Origin: Gammaproteobacteria bacterium
GTDB lineage: Bacteria > Pseudomonadota > Gammaproteobacteria > Burkholderiales > Rhodocyclaceae
Reading direction: 5' to 3'
Length of the DNA stretch: 64,000 nt
NCBI GenBank assembly: GCA_018825305.1
Contig: JAHJEO010000018.1
Span: 186,001 to 250,000 of the forward strand
Below the pieces are notes generated by a model. That model made no database searches, was not told the DNA's origin, and saw only the letters and a program-made list of their open reading frames with translations. This document shows, piece by piece, positions 39,701 to 46,682 of the stretch. The stretch's first letter is position 1, and each line of letters begins with the position of its first letter. The position numbers and the translations under genes are program-made.

Positions 39701-41432
39701 TATAAACGGTGAGTCCCTCGTACCGGCACTCGCGGCGGTTGCCGCCACTGGAGTCTTCGTTACAGGAAGATGTCGCCGTCCAAGGCCCGTAGGATGGGGT
39801 GGCGGTATCGCCGTTGGAAATGCTGCGCTGGGCGGTGATGTTACCGCCCTGGCACTGCCTGCGGCTGGTGCCGACGTTATCCGACTCGCAGACCGGGGTC
39901 GGATTGGTGCTCCAGCCGGTCCAGCTGCTGCCGGAGTTGCTGGAGGTTCGCGTCTCCACGGCATCGATACATTGCCTTCGGTATGTGCCCGAATTGTCAG
40001 GCGTGCAACCGGCATCGGGGTACCAGGCACCCCAGGTCACACCCGAGTCGGAGGAATTGCGTCGCATCCGGCTTGCCGGCACGGCAAGGGTGGGGTTGCT
40101 GCACTGCTGGTACTGGATGGTGCGCTGCTGCCATTGCGTGCCGAAGGGACAGGTTGCCGTCTGGTACTGATTGGACAGCGTATTCCAGACGTAGGTCGCC
40201 GTCGCACCGTCGTACATCGGACGCGCCGAGACGGCGAACTTGCTGCCTGCCGAGTTGTAGGCGTCGAGCTCGGATATGTTGCCGTCCTGGTTGGTCAGGG
40301 TCGTCGAGCCATCGAGTGCCTTGCTGTCGCCGGTGTTCCAGTAGCCGTCAGTGGTCAGGATGGCGAAGTTCTGCTGGCAGGAATACTGGATCGGGTCATC
40401 CGCCTGGGTCGGGACCATGCCCTGGTTGATGCCGTTGTTCATTCCGGCAAAATAGCGGCCCGCGACCGACAGCGCCGTGCGCAGCGGCGTGGCCGAACCG
40501 GTGTCCTGCGAGTACAGTTTGTTGAACCAGTTGTTGCGATGGGTGGAGTCGAAGTCGGAAACCTTCAGGAACTTGGCTGCATCCACCGGGCTGCCGGGGT
40601 GGATGGTCATGAAGCCGACGCGGTAGTTGTCGCCGAGGCTGAACATGGCGCGCCCAGCCGAGGCTTTCATCATCATGACCCGCTTGCGGTAGTAGCTGAA
40701 CCAGTTGGCGAAGTTCTGCCGCTCGTCGCTGGCGCCGGGGCCGGAGGCCGAAGTGACCAGGGTTTTTTTCCACACCAGTGTCTTGCCGGCAACACAGGTC
40801 GCCGGGCTGTTGGTGGGATAGTCGGCGTTGCTGCACCCGTTGTTGTAGTTCTTGTCGCCCCGGGTAGTGCAACAGATGCCCGTGGTCGTTGTCGTCACCG
40901 AGCTGTCGGACTGGTTGCAGATCCCGGACTTCGGGGTAAGCGGCGTTGCGCTGGTATCCGTCGTCGGGTTGCTCAGAACCCAATAGTAGGCTGCGCGGCT
41001 GGTTTCGTTGTCATCCGCTGAAAACGAACTGCTGAGGTTGGTCGAGCTATTGCTGCTGCTGGTGAATTGATAGTAGCCGTCCTTGTAGGCACTTGTGAAC
41101 GCCGTTTGGGAGGCGTTGTTGAGCAGGGTGCCATCGGCGTTCTTTGGGACTTCATACGTGATTGCCGGGTTGTAGTAGATGTAGTTGCATGAGTTGTTGC
41201 GGTAGCCGATGGTGCTGGCGCTCATGTTGTCCGGCATGTACTTCCAGTCCATCGATCCGGAATCGTCGAGGATGAACAATACGTTGGGCTTGACGGCGGT
41301 CGACGACGAACTGGCCAGGGGAACGTCGGAAAGTTCCGTGGCGGCGTGCGCGGGCGATTGGGCCAGGGCAAGTCCGGCTACGGCTGCTGCCCAGAAAATG
41401 TTTTTTGCCAGGCGCTTGTTGTCTGTTGACAT
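36759..41432 (-). CDS. pilY1: Type IV pilus tip-associated adhesin PilY1
   Basis: This is a 1557-aa secreted protein. A signal peptide (1-30, ending AHA) is followed by a von Willebrand A-like domain whose metal-ion site is ILDDSGSMDW (about residue 56). The strand NFAILTTDGYWN and the later NTLADVAQYYYKTDLR and NWQHMTTFTMGLG also belong to it. Between these lies a Cys/Trp-rich insert with three thrombospondin-like repeats. The C-terminal half is the PilY1 beta-propeller (VYVAANDGMLHAFYAG, FIPTMVLPNLYKL) with a Ca2+-binding loop DLDGNVWRFDVND. PilY1 promotes pilus extension, adhesion and surface sensing. An AAGGAG box precedes the ATG. It follows the minor pilins pilVWX. Confidence 0.93.
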   Translation of the reverse strand: MSTDNKRLAKNIFWAAAVAGLALAQSPAHAATELSDVPLASSSSTAVKPNVLFILDDSGSMDWKYMPDNMSASTIGYRNNSCNYIYYNPAITYEVPKNADGTLLNNASQTAFTSAYKDGYYQFTSSSNSSTNLSSSFSADDNETSRAAYYWVLSNPTTDTSATPLTPKSGICNQSDSSVTTTTTGICCTTRGDKNYNNGCSNADYPTNSPATCVAGKTLVWKKTLVTSASGPGASDERQNFANWFSYYRKRVMMMKASAGRAMFSLGDNYRVGFMTIHPGSPVDAAKFLKVSDFDSTHRNNWFNKLYSQDTGSATPLRTALSVAGRYFAGMNNGINQGMVPTQADDPIQYSCQQNFAILTTDGYWNTGDSKALDGSTTLTNQDGNISELDAYNSAGSKFAVSARPMYDGATATYVWNTLSNQYQTATCPFGTQWQQRTIQYQQCSNPTLAVPASRMRRNSSDSGVTWGAWYPDAGCTPDNSGTYRRQCIDAVETRTSSNSGSSWTGWSTNPTPVCESDNVGTSRRQCQGGNITAQRSISNGDTATPSYGPWTATSSCNEDSSGGNRRECRYEGLTVYTCGGSWSNTQCTNTDTSTLPICQSTIGAWSDVGACTATSQDAGGAATDCQLLTIDGYKKQYRATVTSKTYPGPNQSGSQIGSTVTNTSNWTDFSPATCYAAAPALPANGTVTGVGPPDAPANCTSGVQQWPCETSSSTGGSSNTLADVAQYYYKTDLRTSALGNCTGALGGTLSTCDNNVPSSGTGNEDDKANWQHMTTFTMGLGLSGTLTYSPTYKTDATGTFANIRSGSTNWPVPSSDDPTALDDLWHAAVNGRGQYFSARDPDSVIDSLNSALSGISARVASAAAAATSNLEPVAGDNFAYTAKYVTQKWTGELEAREIDLATGAVSGTAIWSASTKLDALTKPACDNRAIKLFRSGASNNLVDFKLGTYACDGSGLPTGAAVTTLDATEQLNFNAAKIALLSQYPNMGDGSGSTANQRGAAPGANLVNFLRGQTGKMGFDSGPPATSTDINKLYRTREHVLGDIISAQPVFVKSPPAEYTDAGYVAFRSAKAGRTPMVYVAANDGMLHAFYAGTSIVDTQGGVEAWAFIPTMVLPNLYKLADENYDTHHQYYVDGTPSAADIFDKTNSADCALASPTAPENCWKTILVAGLNKGGKGYYALDITDPAAPKGLWEFKNSASCLTVNATTKAPTSTVYTDCHIGYTYNNPIIGKLADGTWVVLVTSGYNNDDGIGYLYVLNAATGQVLYRISTGTGTALSPSGLNHMNVWVENGLFNNTIQRAYGVDLDGNVWRFDVNDTFGVAGREATLLAQVTDGSGTPQPITTKPELAEVQGAPFVYVGTGRYLGATDVSSTQQQSIWGIKDPMVTTPLPALRNTLTLLHRNRTLTNSGSGTSIVRTVTPDGDMDCTVGDSWFIDLPDSGERVNVDPKLQLGTLVVPSNVPVSNACNIGGYSYLNFPDYKNGCTVGGASNFKIGQKVVGASGVEAIVVGINIVRLPSGKTVVIITLSTGEQITFDAPFNTPPPVGKRVSWREILQ

Positions 41433-41446
41433 CGCTGGGCTCCTTG

Positions 41447-42115
41447 TCAGTACAGGATGACTTGCGAATAGGCGACGGTGTTCTTCGGCCCGGTCGTTTG
41501 CGCGGTGAGGCGGAAATACGGTTGCATGGTGTTGGACAAGGCGCCGAGACCGTAGCCGACGGCGCCCTTGGTGCCACCGGCCGTGGATGATCCGAGGGTC
41601 ACGCATTCCTGCGGCACGCCGTTGGCGTTGGTGAAGCTGAGCGAACCGGAGATGCGGCAAAGTCGATGGATGACGTAGCGCACGGCGTTGCCATTGCCGT
41701 CGTCGGCGATGGCGAGCACCGAGTTTGTCCAGTTATAGGTCAGCGGGTTGAATTCGGAGGCCGCGGGCGCCGCCTTGCAATCGTCCTCGAGGCCGTCGCC
41801 GTCAAAGTCGGCGGTGTTCGCGGCATTGACGGAGATATTGCAACTGGCGGGGAAATAGCCATTGGCGATACTGGCCTGCTCGAGGTTTGCCCCGCTGGTG
41901 ACGAGCCAGTTGCGGGCCGCTTCGATGCCGACATCGGAGGCGACCAGCGCGGAATTCCTGAAGGTGAGGTTGGTGGCGATCAGGACGCCGGTTCCGACCT
42001 GGCGGAACAGTGCGATGCCGCCAAGTGTTAGCGCAATCAGCAGGATGAGCGCGATCAGCAGGACCACGCCGCCTTGGCGACGTCCGCCGTAATGCATGCG
42101 ACCGGAACTTGTCAT
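41447..42115 (-). CDS. pilX: Minor pilin assembly protein PilX
   Basis: The 222-aa protein has a basic leader (MTSSGRMHYGGRRQGG) followed by the hydrophobic helix VVLLIALILLIALTLGGIALF, and PilX-type N-terminal residues such as NSALVASDVGIEAARNWL. The C-terminal part contains paired cysteines. It primes pilus assembly together with PilV, PilW and PilY1. It starts within the pilW stop (ATGA) and ends 14 bp before pilY1. No glycine-phenylalanine cleavage motif is present; GG/VV is the likely processing site. Confidence 0.88.
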   Translation of the reverse strand: MTSSGRMHYGGRRQGGVVLLIALILLIALTLGGIALFRQVGTGVLIATNLTFRNSALVASDVGIEAARNWLVTSGANLEQASIANGYFPASCNISVNAANTADFDGDGLEDDCKAAPAASEFNPLTYNWTNSVLAIADDGNGNAVRYVIHRLCRISGSLSFTNANGVPQECVTLGSSTAGGTKGAVGYGLGALSNTMQPYFRLTAQTTGPKNTVAYSQVILY

Positions 42116-43248
42116 GGCGCGGTCCCCCAGATCATGTTGCGCAAGGGAATCGTGGTCTCGTAGATGCGATAGCGGTAATGGCGCCAGTCATCGACACTGT
42201 CCGGATTGGTATCGGCCGTGCCATCGAGATTGAGCATGGTAAAGATGCCGCCCGCCCATGCCGGCCGCTGGCAGGTCGCCGGGTCGGTGGCGGGATCCAC
42301 CGGGCAGGTGGCGTAGTTGGGAATGGCAGCCTTCTCATACTGCTGGCTGCGCGCCAGCAGTGCCACGCGCACGGCGACCAATTGTGTCCAGTTGGCCGGT
42401 GCCGCCGTTTGCCATGTGTCGACGATGTAGTCGCGCGGCGAGGTGGTGTCGAGGCCGTACTGGGCCTGTAAGTTGATGATTCCTTCGCCGATTTCTGCCG
42501 CTGCCCCAAGGTGCAGGTCGTCGGTAACGGTTAGCGTGCGGCGATTCACGATCTGCCAGATGTTGCGTCGCGGCAGGTCGCGGTTGCCCAGGTGGAAGAC
42601 CAGTCCGGAAGCCGTCGAGAAGCCGGCGGGGTCGTTGAAGCGTGCGATAGTCGCAAGGCCGAGAGCGTTGGTGTAGTTGCCGGTGGCGTGGTTTACCGTC
42701 AACTGGTCGATGTCGGTGTTGTCGGTGATCTCCACCATGCCGCAGGTGGCGCCGCTCGTAACGAGTACCAGATCGCCGCGACGCAGGCCGCCGCGGCTGC
42801 TGGTGCTGGCCATTTTCTTGCTCGTCGTCGTGGAAATGCTGAACGACTGGTCGATCGGGGCAGATGCCGAGTTGCCGTAGAGGACGACCAGTTGATCCGG
42901 GGCACCGGCGGCGCCATTGACAATCAGTACCGGGGCCAGCGGGAAAGTGAATGTCGCCGCGCGCGCCGTGTCGTAGGCATTGATGTTGCAGCCCATGGTC
43001 GCTGCGCTCGCGCTGCCGAAACCATTGCCAGCCAGGCGGATATCGCGCTCGAGGTTGTACATGGCGATGGATCCGGACACCTGGGCATCACCGCCAGCCG
43101 CCGTGGTGCGCTTGCGGGTATCGGCGTTTTCCATGACCTGGAACATGATGACAATGCCGATCAGGGCGATCGCCATGCCGACGAGGACTTCGACCAGCGA
43201 GAATCCGGTGATCTGCCTGTTGCGAATTCGTGGTCCGAGTGGCTTCAT
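42112..43248 (-). CDS. pilW: Minor pilin PilW
   Basis: The 378-aa prepilin has a type III leader ending in ITG followed by FSLVEVLVGMAIALIGIVIM. PilW-typical segments include AMYNLERDIRLAGNGFG and RDYIVDTWQTAAPANW. It forms part of the tip-priming complex. Its gene is 13 bp after pilV, and its stop overlaps the pilX start by 4 bp. Confidence 0.9.
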   Translation of the reverse strand: MKPLGPRIRNRQITGFSLVEVLVGMAIALIGIVIMFQVMENADTRKRTTAAGGDAQVSGSIAMYNLERDIRLAGNGFGSASAATMGCNINAYDTARAATFTFPLAPVLIVNGAAGAPDQLVVLYGNSASAPIDQSFSISTTTSKKMASTSSRGGLRRGDLVLVTSGATCGMVEITDNTDIDQLTVNHATGNYTNALGLATIARFNDPAGFSTASGLVFHLGNRDLPRRNIWQIVNRRTLTVTDDLHLGAAAEIGEGIINLQAQYGLDTTSPRDYIVDTWQTAAPANWTQLVAVRVALLARSQQYEKAAIPNYATCPVDPATDPATCQRPAWAGGIFTMLNLDGTADTNPDSVDDWRHYRYRIYETTIPLRNMIWGTAP

Positions 43249-43261
43249 CGATTTGGCTCGG

Positions 43262-43753
43262 TCAGTTGACGTAGGACACCAGCGAGTGCCGCCGTGGCGC
43301 CCGATCGGCCGGCGACTGCCAGCAGATGGTGATGATGACCTGGTTGAAGTTGCCCGTATTCACCAGGACCTGCTGCATGGTGGGCGCGGAACCGGGCAGT
43401 CGGGTCGTGGCCGTCGTGTTGATGGCCGTCGCCCACGCCGCGACCAGGGGGTCGGCGGAAATGGCGCCTGTGTAGTTGCAACTGTTCAATGCGCCGCCGG
43501 TACGATGGGCAAAGTTTGCCAGCGATGCCTGTACCGTGGCGGGCGTGGTGCGATCCACGTTCAGCGCTATCTCGCCCAGCATCCGGTCCGCGAGATTGGC
43601 CGCCTCGATACGATATTGGGCGTCAGCCTGGACTGCGATCGCCGTGGTTTGCAGCGCGATCATGGTCAGGATGCCGATGGAAAAAATGATGATACCGATC
43701 AGCGCCTCGAGCAGGAAGACGCCCCGCTGTCCCTTGTATGTGATCGATTTCAT
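43262..43753 (-). CDS. pilV: Minor pilin PilV
   Basis: The 163-aa prepilin has a leader ending RG then VFLLEALIGIIIFSIGILTMI, and the conserved AANLADRMLGEIALN of PilV. The ATG at 43753 overlaps the fimT stop (TGATG); an upstream TTG at 43756 is less likely. It ends SLVSYVN, as is common for PilV. It is part of the fimT-pilVWX-pilY1 unit. Confidence 0.9.
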   Translation of the reverse strand: MKSITYKGQRGVFLLEALIGIIIFSIGILTMIALQTTAIAVQADAQYRIEAANLADRMLGEIALNVDRTTPATVQASLANFAHRTGGALNSCNYTGAISADPLVAAWATAINTTATTRLPGSAPTMQQVLVNTGNFNQVIITICWQSPADRAPRRHSLVSYVN

Positions 43754-44382
43754 CAACAGCCTCGCGTGTCGCCGGCGGCAGTTGCGGCCGCACTGATGGC
43801 CGGGTCACAGATGCGCGCCTGGCCGCCTATTGAAACCACCACGTTGAGGCAGCGCATCGGGCCACCGATGCCGGCGCAGTTTCCACCCGTCGGGTTGGTG
43901 AACTGGAAGGTGGCAGCGCCGCCGAGCGTCGTGGAGCCGAGACCGCTGAAGGTCAGGGATGCGACGTTACCCGTTATGTCCACCACCTCTTGGCCCAGGA
44001 CGCAATTTCGTAAAGCGGGCGGGTTCGGGTCGTTCGGATCCTTTATCCGGTAGCCGAATTTCCCCTCGATGAAGCCCGTGGGCGCCAGATCGCTGGTCCG
44101 GATTATCCAGTTATGCCCGGTCAGGCTAGCTGCTGCCGCCGTGAAGTCGAACGCCAAGCAGGCCTGGTCGTCATCCGTCAGTACGAAATCGACGTTGGCG
44201 TTGCGACGCACGGCTTCGGTTCGCGCCAGTTGGACTCCCGCAAGGAAGGATTCGGCCGAGGCGCGCAGTTTGCTGTTGTTGAGCATGCCGGAAAAGGCGG
44301 GGATGCCCATCGACAACAGCGCAGCCATGATCGCCATGGCGATCAGCAGTTCGATAAGAGAAAACCCCGCCCGGTATTTCAT
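43753..44382 (-). CDS. fimT: Minor pseudopilin FimT/GspH-like
   Basis: The 209-aa prepilin starts MKYRAG then FSLIELLIAMAIMAALLSMG, with the +5 Glu of type IV pilins. NSKLRASAESFLAGVQLARTEAVRRN is the FimT/FimU/GspH signature. In some species FimT binds DNA during transformation; a basic patch near the C-terminus is not obvious here. It follows pilE by 3 bp. Confidence 0.88.
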   Translation of the reverse strand: MKYRAGFSLIELLIAMAIMAALLSMGIPAFSGMLNNSKLRASAESFLAGVQLARTEAVRRNANVDFVLTDDDQACLAFDFTAAAASLTGHNWIIRTSDLAPTGFIEGKFGYRIKDPNDPNPPALRNCVLGQEVVDITGNVASLTFSGLGSTTLGGAATFQFTNPTGGNCAGIGGPMRCLNVVVSIGGQARICDPAISAAATAAGDTRGC

Positions 44383-44385
44383 GGT

Positions 44386-44841
44386 TCAGCAGCCGCCACC
44401 TGACCGGGTCACCCAGCAATTGTTGCCTGCCCCGTTCCAGCCGGCCGGCAAAGCTACCGTAACTTGCGTGTTGGCTTCGTCCACCGTGTATTCGAATCCG
44501 TTCATGGAACTGATTCCACAAGCGCGCAAGGTGTAGGTCGTGGCAGTAAGGGAATTGCCAGCCGCGCCACCGCACGCTGTCGTGCATTCGAAACGGAAAT
44601 TTGTCGTTGCGGCGGGGAGGGGCGCCAGTGTGGCGGGCGCGCAAGCACCGACGTAGGTGCGGTTATCCTGGAAAAACTGTTCCATCCTGACCCGCAGGTC
44701 AGAGAGGGTTGCCACAGCCTCGGTGATTTTCGAACGCATGATGTATTCGGTGTAATTCGGGATGGCGATCGCAGCGAGAGCTGCGATGATTGCGATGACG
44801 ATCAGGAGTTCGATAAGGGTGAATCCGCTTGGCTTGTTCAT
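44386..44841 (-). CDS. pilE: Type IV pilin PilE-like (minor or major)
   Basis: The 151-aa prepilin MNKPSG-FTLIELLIVIAIIAALAAIAIP continues with NYTEYIMRSKITEAVATLSDLR, the classic pilin alpha-1. C-terminal cysteines in CGISSMNGFEYTV and NNCWVTRSGGGC can form the D-loop disulfide. It is the first gene of the cluster, preceded by a GGAGA box. Because it sits with minor pilins it is probably the minor PilE of betaproteobacteria, with a major pilin elsewhere. Confidence 0.88.
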   Translation of the reverse strand: MNKPSGFTLIELLIVIAIIAALAAIAIPNYTEYIMRSKITEAVATLSDLRVRMEQFFQDNRTYVGACAPATLAPLPAATTNFRFECTTACGGAAGNSLTATTYTLRACGISSMNGFEYTVDEANTQVTVALPAGWNGAGNNCWVTRSGGGC

Positions 44842-44999
44842 GTGTTTTTCTCCAAGGTTGTTTTGTCGGCACCGGCGGCCGATGACCGTAGTCCCTGGGC
44901 ATCTGTTAGCTTGATAGCAGATGCATCGCGCAGGAGCATAGCATTCTGCGACAAACGGCATTTATTTTCCGACGGGCGGGGAAGACTTTTGAGGCATCT

Positions 45000-45027
45000 T
45001 TGCCTTGTCGCTCACAGGCCCTATAAT
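45000..45027 (+). promoter_or_regulatory. Promoter of the tRNA-Thr gene
   Basis: TTGCCT (45000-45005) and TATAAT (45022-45027) are spaced by 16 bp and end ten bases before the tRNA. The 195-bp interval from pilE otherwise shows no clear element. Confidence 0.7.
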
Positions 45028-45036
45028 GCGCCCCTC

Positions 45037-45112
<76 letters not shown>

Positions 45113-45116
45113 ACAC

Positions 45117-45151
45117 ACGACGAAGGCTTGCTTGGCAAGCCTTCGTCGTTT
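45117..45151 (+). terminator. Intrinsic terminator after tRNA-Thr
   Basis: A perfect 15-bp stem (ACGACGAAGGCTTGC with its complement) and a TTG loop are followed by TTT. It ends just before the GGAGG box of the SDR gene, so the SDR is either transcribed by read-through or from a promoter within the hairpin region that I cannot see. Confidence 0.85.
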
Positions 45152-45163
45152 CCGGAGGTCGCC

Positions 45164-45931
45164 ATGCAAATCGATCGGAGCGTTTTCCTCGTCACGGGCG
45201 GGGCATCGGGTCTCGGCGCAGCAGTGGCCCGGCTGCTCGTGGGACTGGGTGCCAAGGTCGTGGTTGCCGACATGAACGTTGCTGCCGGAGAGGCCTTGGC
45301 TGCGCAACTCGGCGGACGCGCATGCTTTGTCGCCACCAATGTCGCCGATGAGGCCAGCGCAAAGACGGCCGTGGCTCAGGCGATCTCGAAATTCGGTACT
45401 TTGCAGGGGCTCGTCAACTGCGCCGGCATCGTCCATGCCGAAAAGACGGTGGGCAGGGATGGCGCGCATGCATTGGATTCATTCCGCCGCGTGATCGACG
45501 TCAATCTGGTTGGTACCTTCAACATGATTCGCCTGGCGGCCGAGGCCATGGCTGCAAATGAGCCGAATTCCTCGGGCGAACGCGGCGTGATCGTCAATAC
45601 GGCTTCGGTGGCGGCATTCGACGGGCAGATGGGCCAGGCTGCCTATGCGGCGTCGAAGGCCGGGATTGCCGGCATGACGTTGCCCATCGCACGCGATTTG
45701 GCGCGTTCGGGCATCCGCGTCATGACCATCGCGCCGGGGATTTTCGAGACGCCGATGATGGCGGGGATGGCAGCCGAGGTGCAGGAAGCGCTGGGCAAGA
45801 TGGTGCCGTTCCCCTCGCGGCTGGGCCGGCCGGAGGAGTTCGCCATGCTGGTGGGGCAGGTCGTCGAGAACCCCTATCTCAACGGCGAGGTGATCCGCCT
45901 CGATGGCGCGATACGGATGCAGCCGAAGTAG
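45164..45931 (+). CDS. Short-chain dehydrogenase, 3-hydroxyacyl-CoA dehydrogenase type II-like
   Basis: The 255-aa classical SDR has the cofactor motif [16 protein letters not shown], the acidic residue after strand 2 (VVVADMN, favouring NAD), the NCAG motif and the catalytic YAASKAG with an upstream Ser. The overall pattern ([30 protein letters not shown]) resembles HSD10-type 3-hydroxyacyl-CoA dehydrogenases of beta-oxidation. A GGAGG box precedes the ATG. It lies alone between the tRNA terminator and the toxin-antitoxin pair. Confidence 0.85.
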   Translation: MQIDRSVFLVTGGASGLGAAVARLLVGLGAKVVVADMNVAAGEALAAQLGGRACFVATNVADEASAKTAVAQAISKFGTLQGLVNCAGIVHAEKTVGRDGAHALDSFRRVIDVNLVGTFNMIRLAAEAMAANEPNSSGERGVIVNTASVAAFDGQMGQAAYAASKAGIAGMTLPIARDLARSGIRVMTIAPGIFETPMMAGMAAEVQEALGKMVPFPSRLGRPEEFAMLVGQVVENPYLNGEVIRLDGAIRMQPK

Positions 45932-45936
45932 TGTGC

Positions 45937-45965
45937 TTGCTGCACGGAAGTCGGGTGATTACAAT
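45937..45965 (+). promoter_or_regulatory. Promoter of the FitAB-like toxin-antitoxin pair
   Basis: TTGCTG (45937-45942) and TACAAT (45960-45965) with a 17-bp spacer lie 30 bp before the antitoxin ATG. The bases between them and the start hold an ATGCAT palindrome that could be part of the autoregulatory operator. Confidence 0.5.
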
Positions 45966-45995
45966 GATGGCAATGTATGCATCTGGAGGTGTGTC

Positions 45996-46244
45996 ATGGC
46001 GAGCCTGACCATTCGCAATTTCGACGATGAGCTGAAAACCCTGTTGCGCCTGCAGGCCGCACGCCATGGTTGTTCGATGGAGCAGGAGGCGCGCGACCTG
46101 TTGCGCAAGGCGGTTCAGGCCCGGCCCGCCGGAGGTGCGGCCCTTGCCGAGAAAATTCATCAGCGCTTTGCCGGCCTGGAAGGGGAAGGGTTGCCCATCC
46201 CAAAGCGGCGCGCGGCGCGCCAGCCTGTCGTACCAAAGGACTGA
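45996..46244 (+). CDS. Antitoxin, ribbon-helix-helix (FitA-like)
   Basis: The 82-aa protein begins MASLTIRNFDDELKTLLRL, a ribbon-helix-helix strand and helix that dimerise on the operator DNA. MEQEARDLLRKAV follows, and a basic C-terminal tail would wrap the toxin. A GGAGG box precedes the ATG. The toxin starts directly after its stop. Confidence 0.88.
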   Translation: MASLTIRNFDDELKTLLRLQAARHGCSMEQEARDLLRKAVQARPAGGAALAEKIHQRFAGLEGEGLPIPKRRAARQPVVPKD

Positions 46245-46676
46245 GTGGTTGTGAGCGCCATTCTGCTCGACACCAACGTTCTTTCCGAACTGATGCGGCC
46301 GGCACCGTCCGCTGAAGTCTCGGCCTGGTTCGAACGGCAGGCGGACACCACGTTTTTCGTCTGCGCCATTACTCGCGCTGAAATATTTCTTGGTATTGCC
46401 CTTTTGCCCACCGGCCAGCGGCGCGATCGACTCGCCACTGCCGCCGAGCAGATGTTCGTAGAAGATTTTGCCGGGCGCTGCCTGCCATTCGATGATGGTT
46501 GCGCAACCGAGTACGCACTGCTTGTCGCTGCCCGAGTCCGCAGTGGGCGTCCGATTTCGACGGAAGATGCACAAATCGCGGCTGTCGCACTTCTTCATGG
46601 CCTGTCGCTGGCAACTCGCAACGTCAAGGACTTTGCCGGTATCAGAGGTCTGACCGTGGTCAATCCATGGTCATGA
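46245..46676 (+). CDS. Toxin, PIN-domain ribonuclease (FitB/VapC-like)
   Basis: The 143-aa PIN protein has acidic residues in ILLDTNVLSELMRP (first Asp and Glu), ITRAEIFLGI and STEDAQIAAVALLHG, and the end TRNVKDF typical of VapC/FitB. It is predicted to cleave RNA when free of antitoxin. The GTG at 46245 follows the antitoxin TGA without a gap; a second GTG at 46251 is possible. This is the only clear accessory module in the window. Confidence 0.88.
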   Translation: MVVSAILLDTNVLSELMRPAPSAEVSAWFERQADTTFFVCAITRAEIFLGIALLPTGQRRDRLATAAEQMFVEDFAGRCLPFDDGCATEYALLVAARVRSGRPISTEDAQIAAVALLHGLSLATRNVKDFAGIRGLTVVNPWS

Positions 46677-46682
46677 CTTCCT

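Noticed and set aside
38043-41021. Open frame of 992 codons on the plus strand, antisense to pilY1
   Set aside because: It mirrors the codon bias of pilY1, shows no recognisable domain, signal or ribosome binding site, and pilY1 itself is certain.
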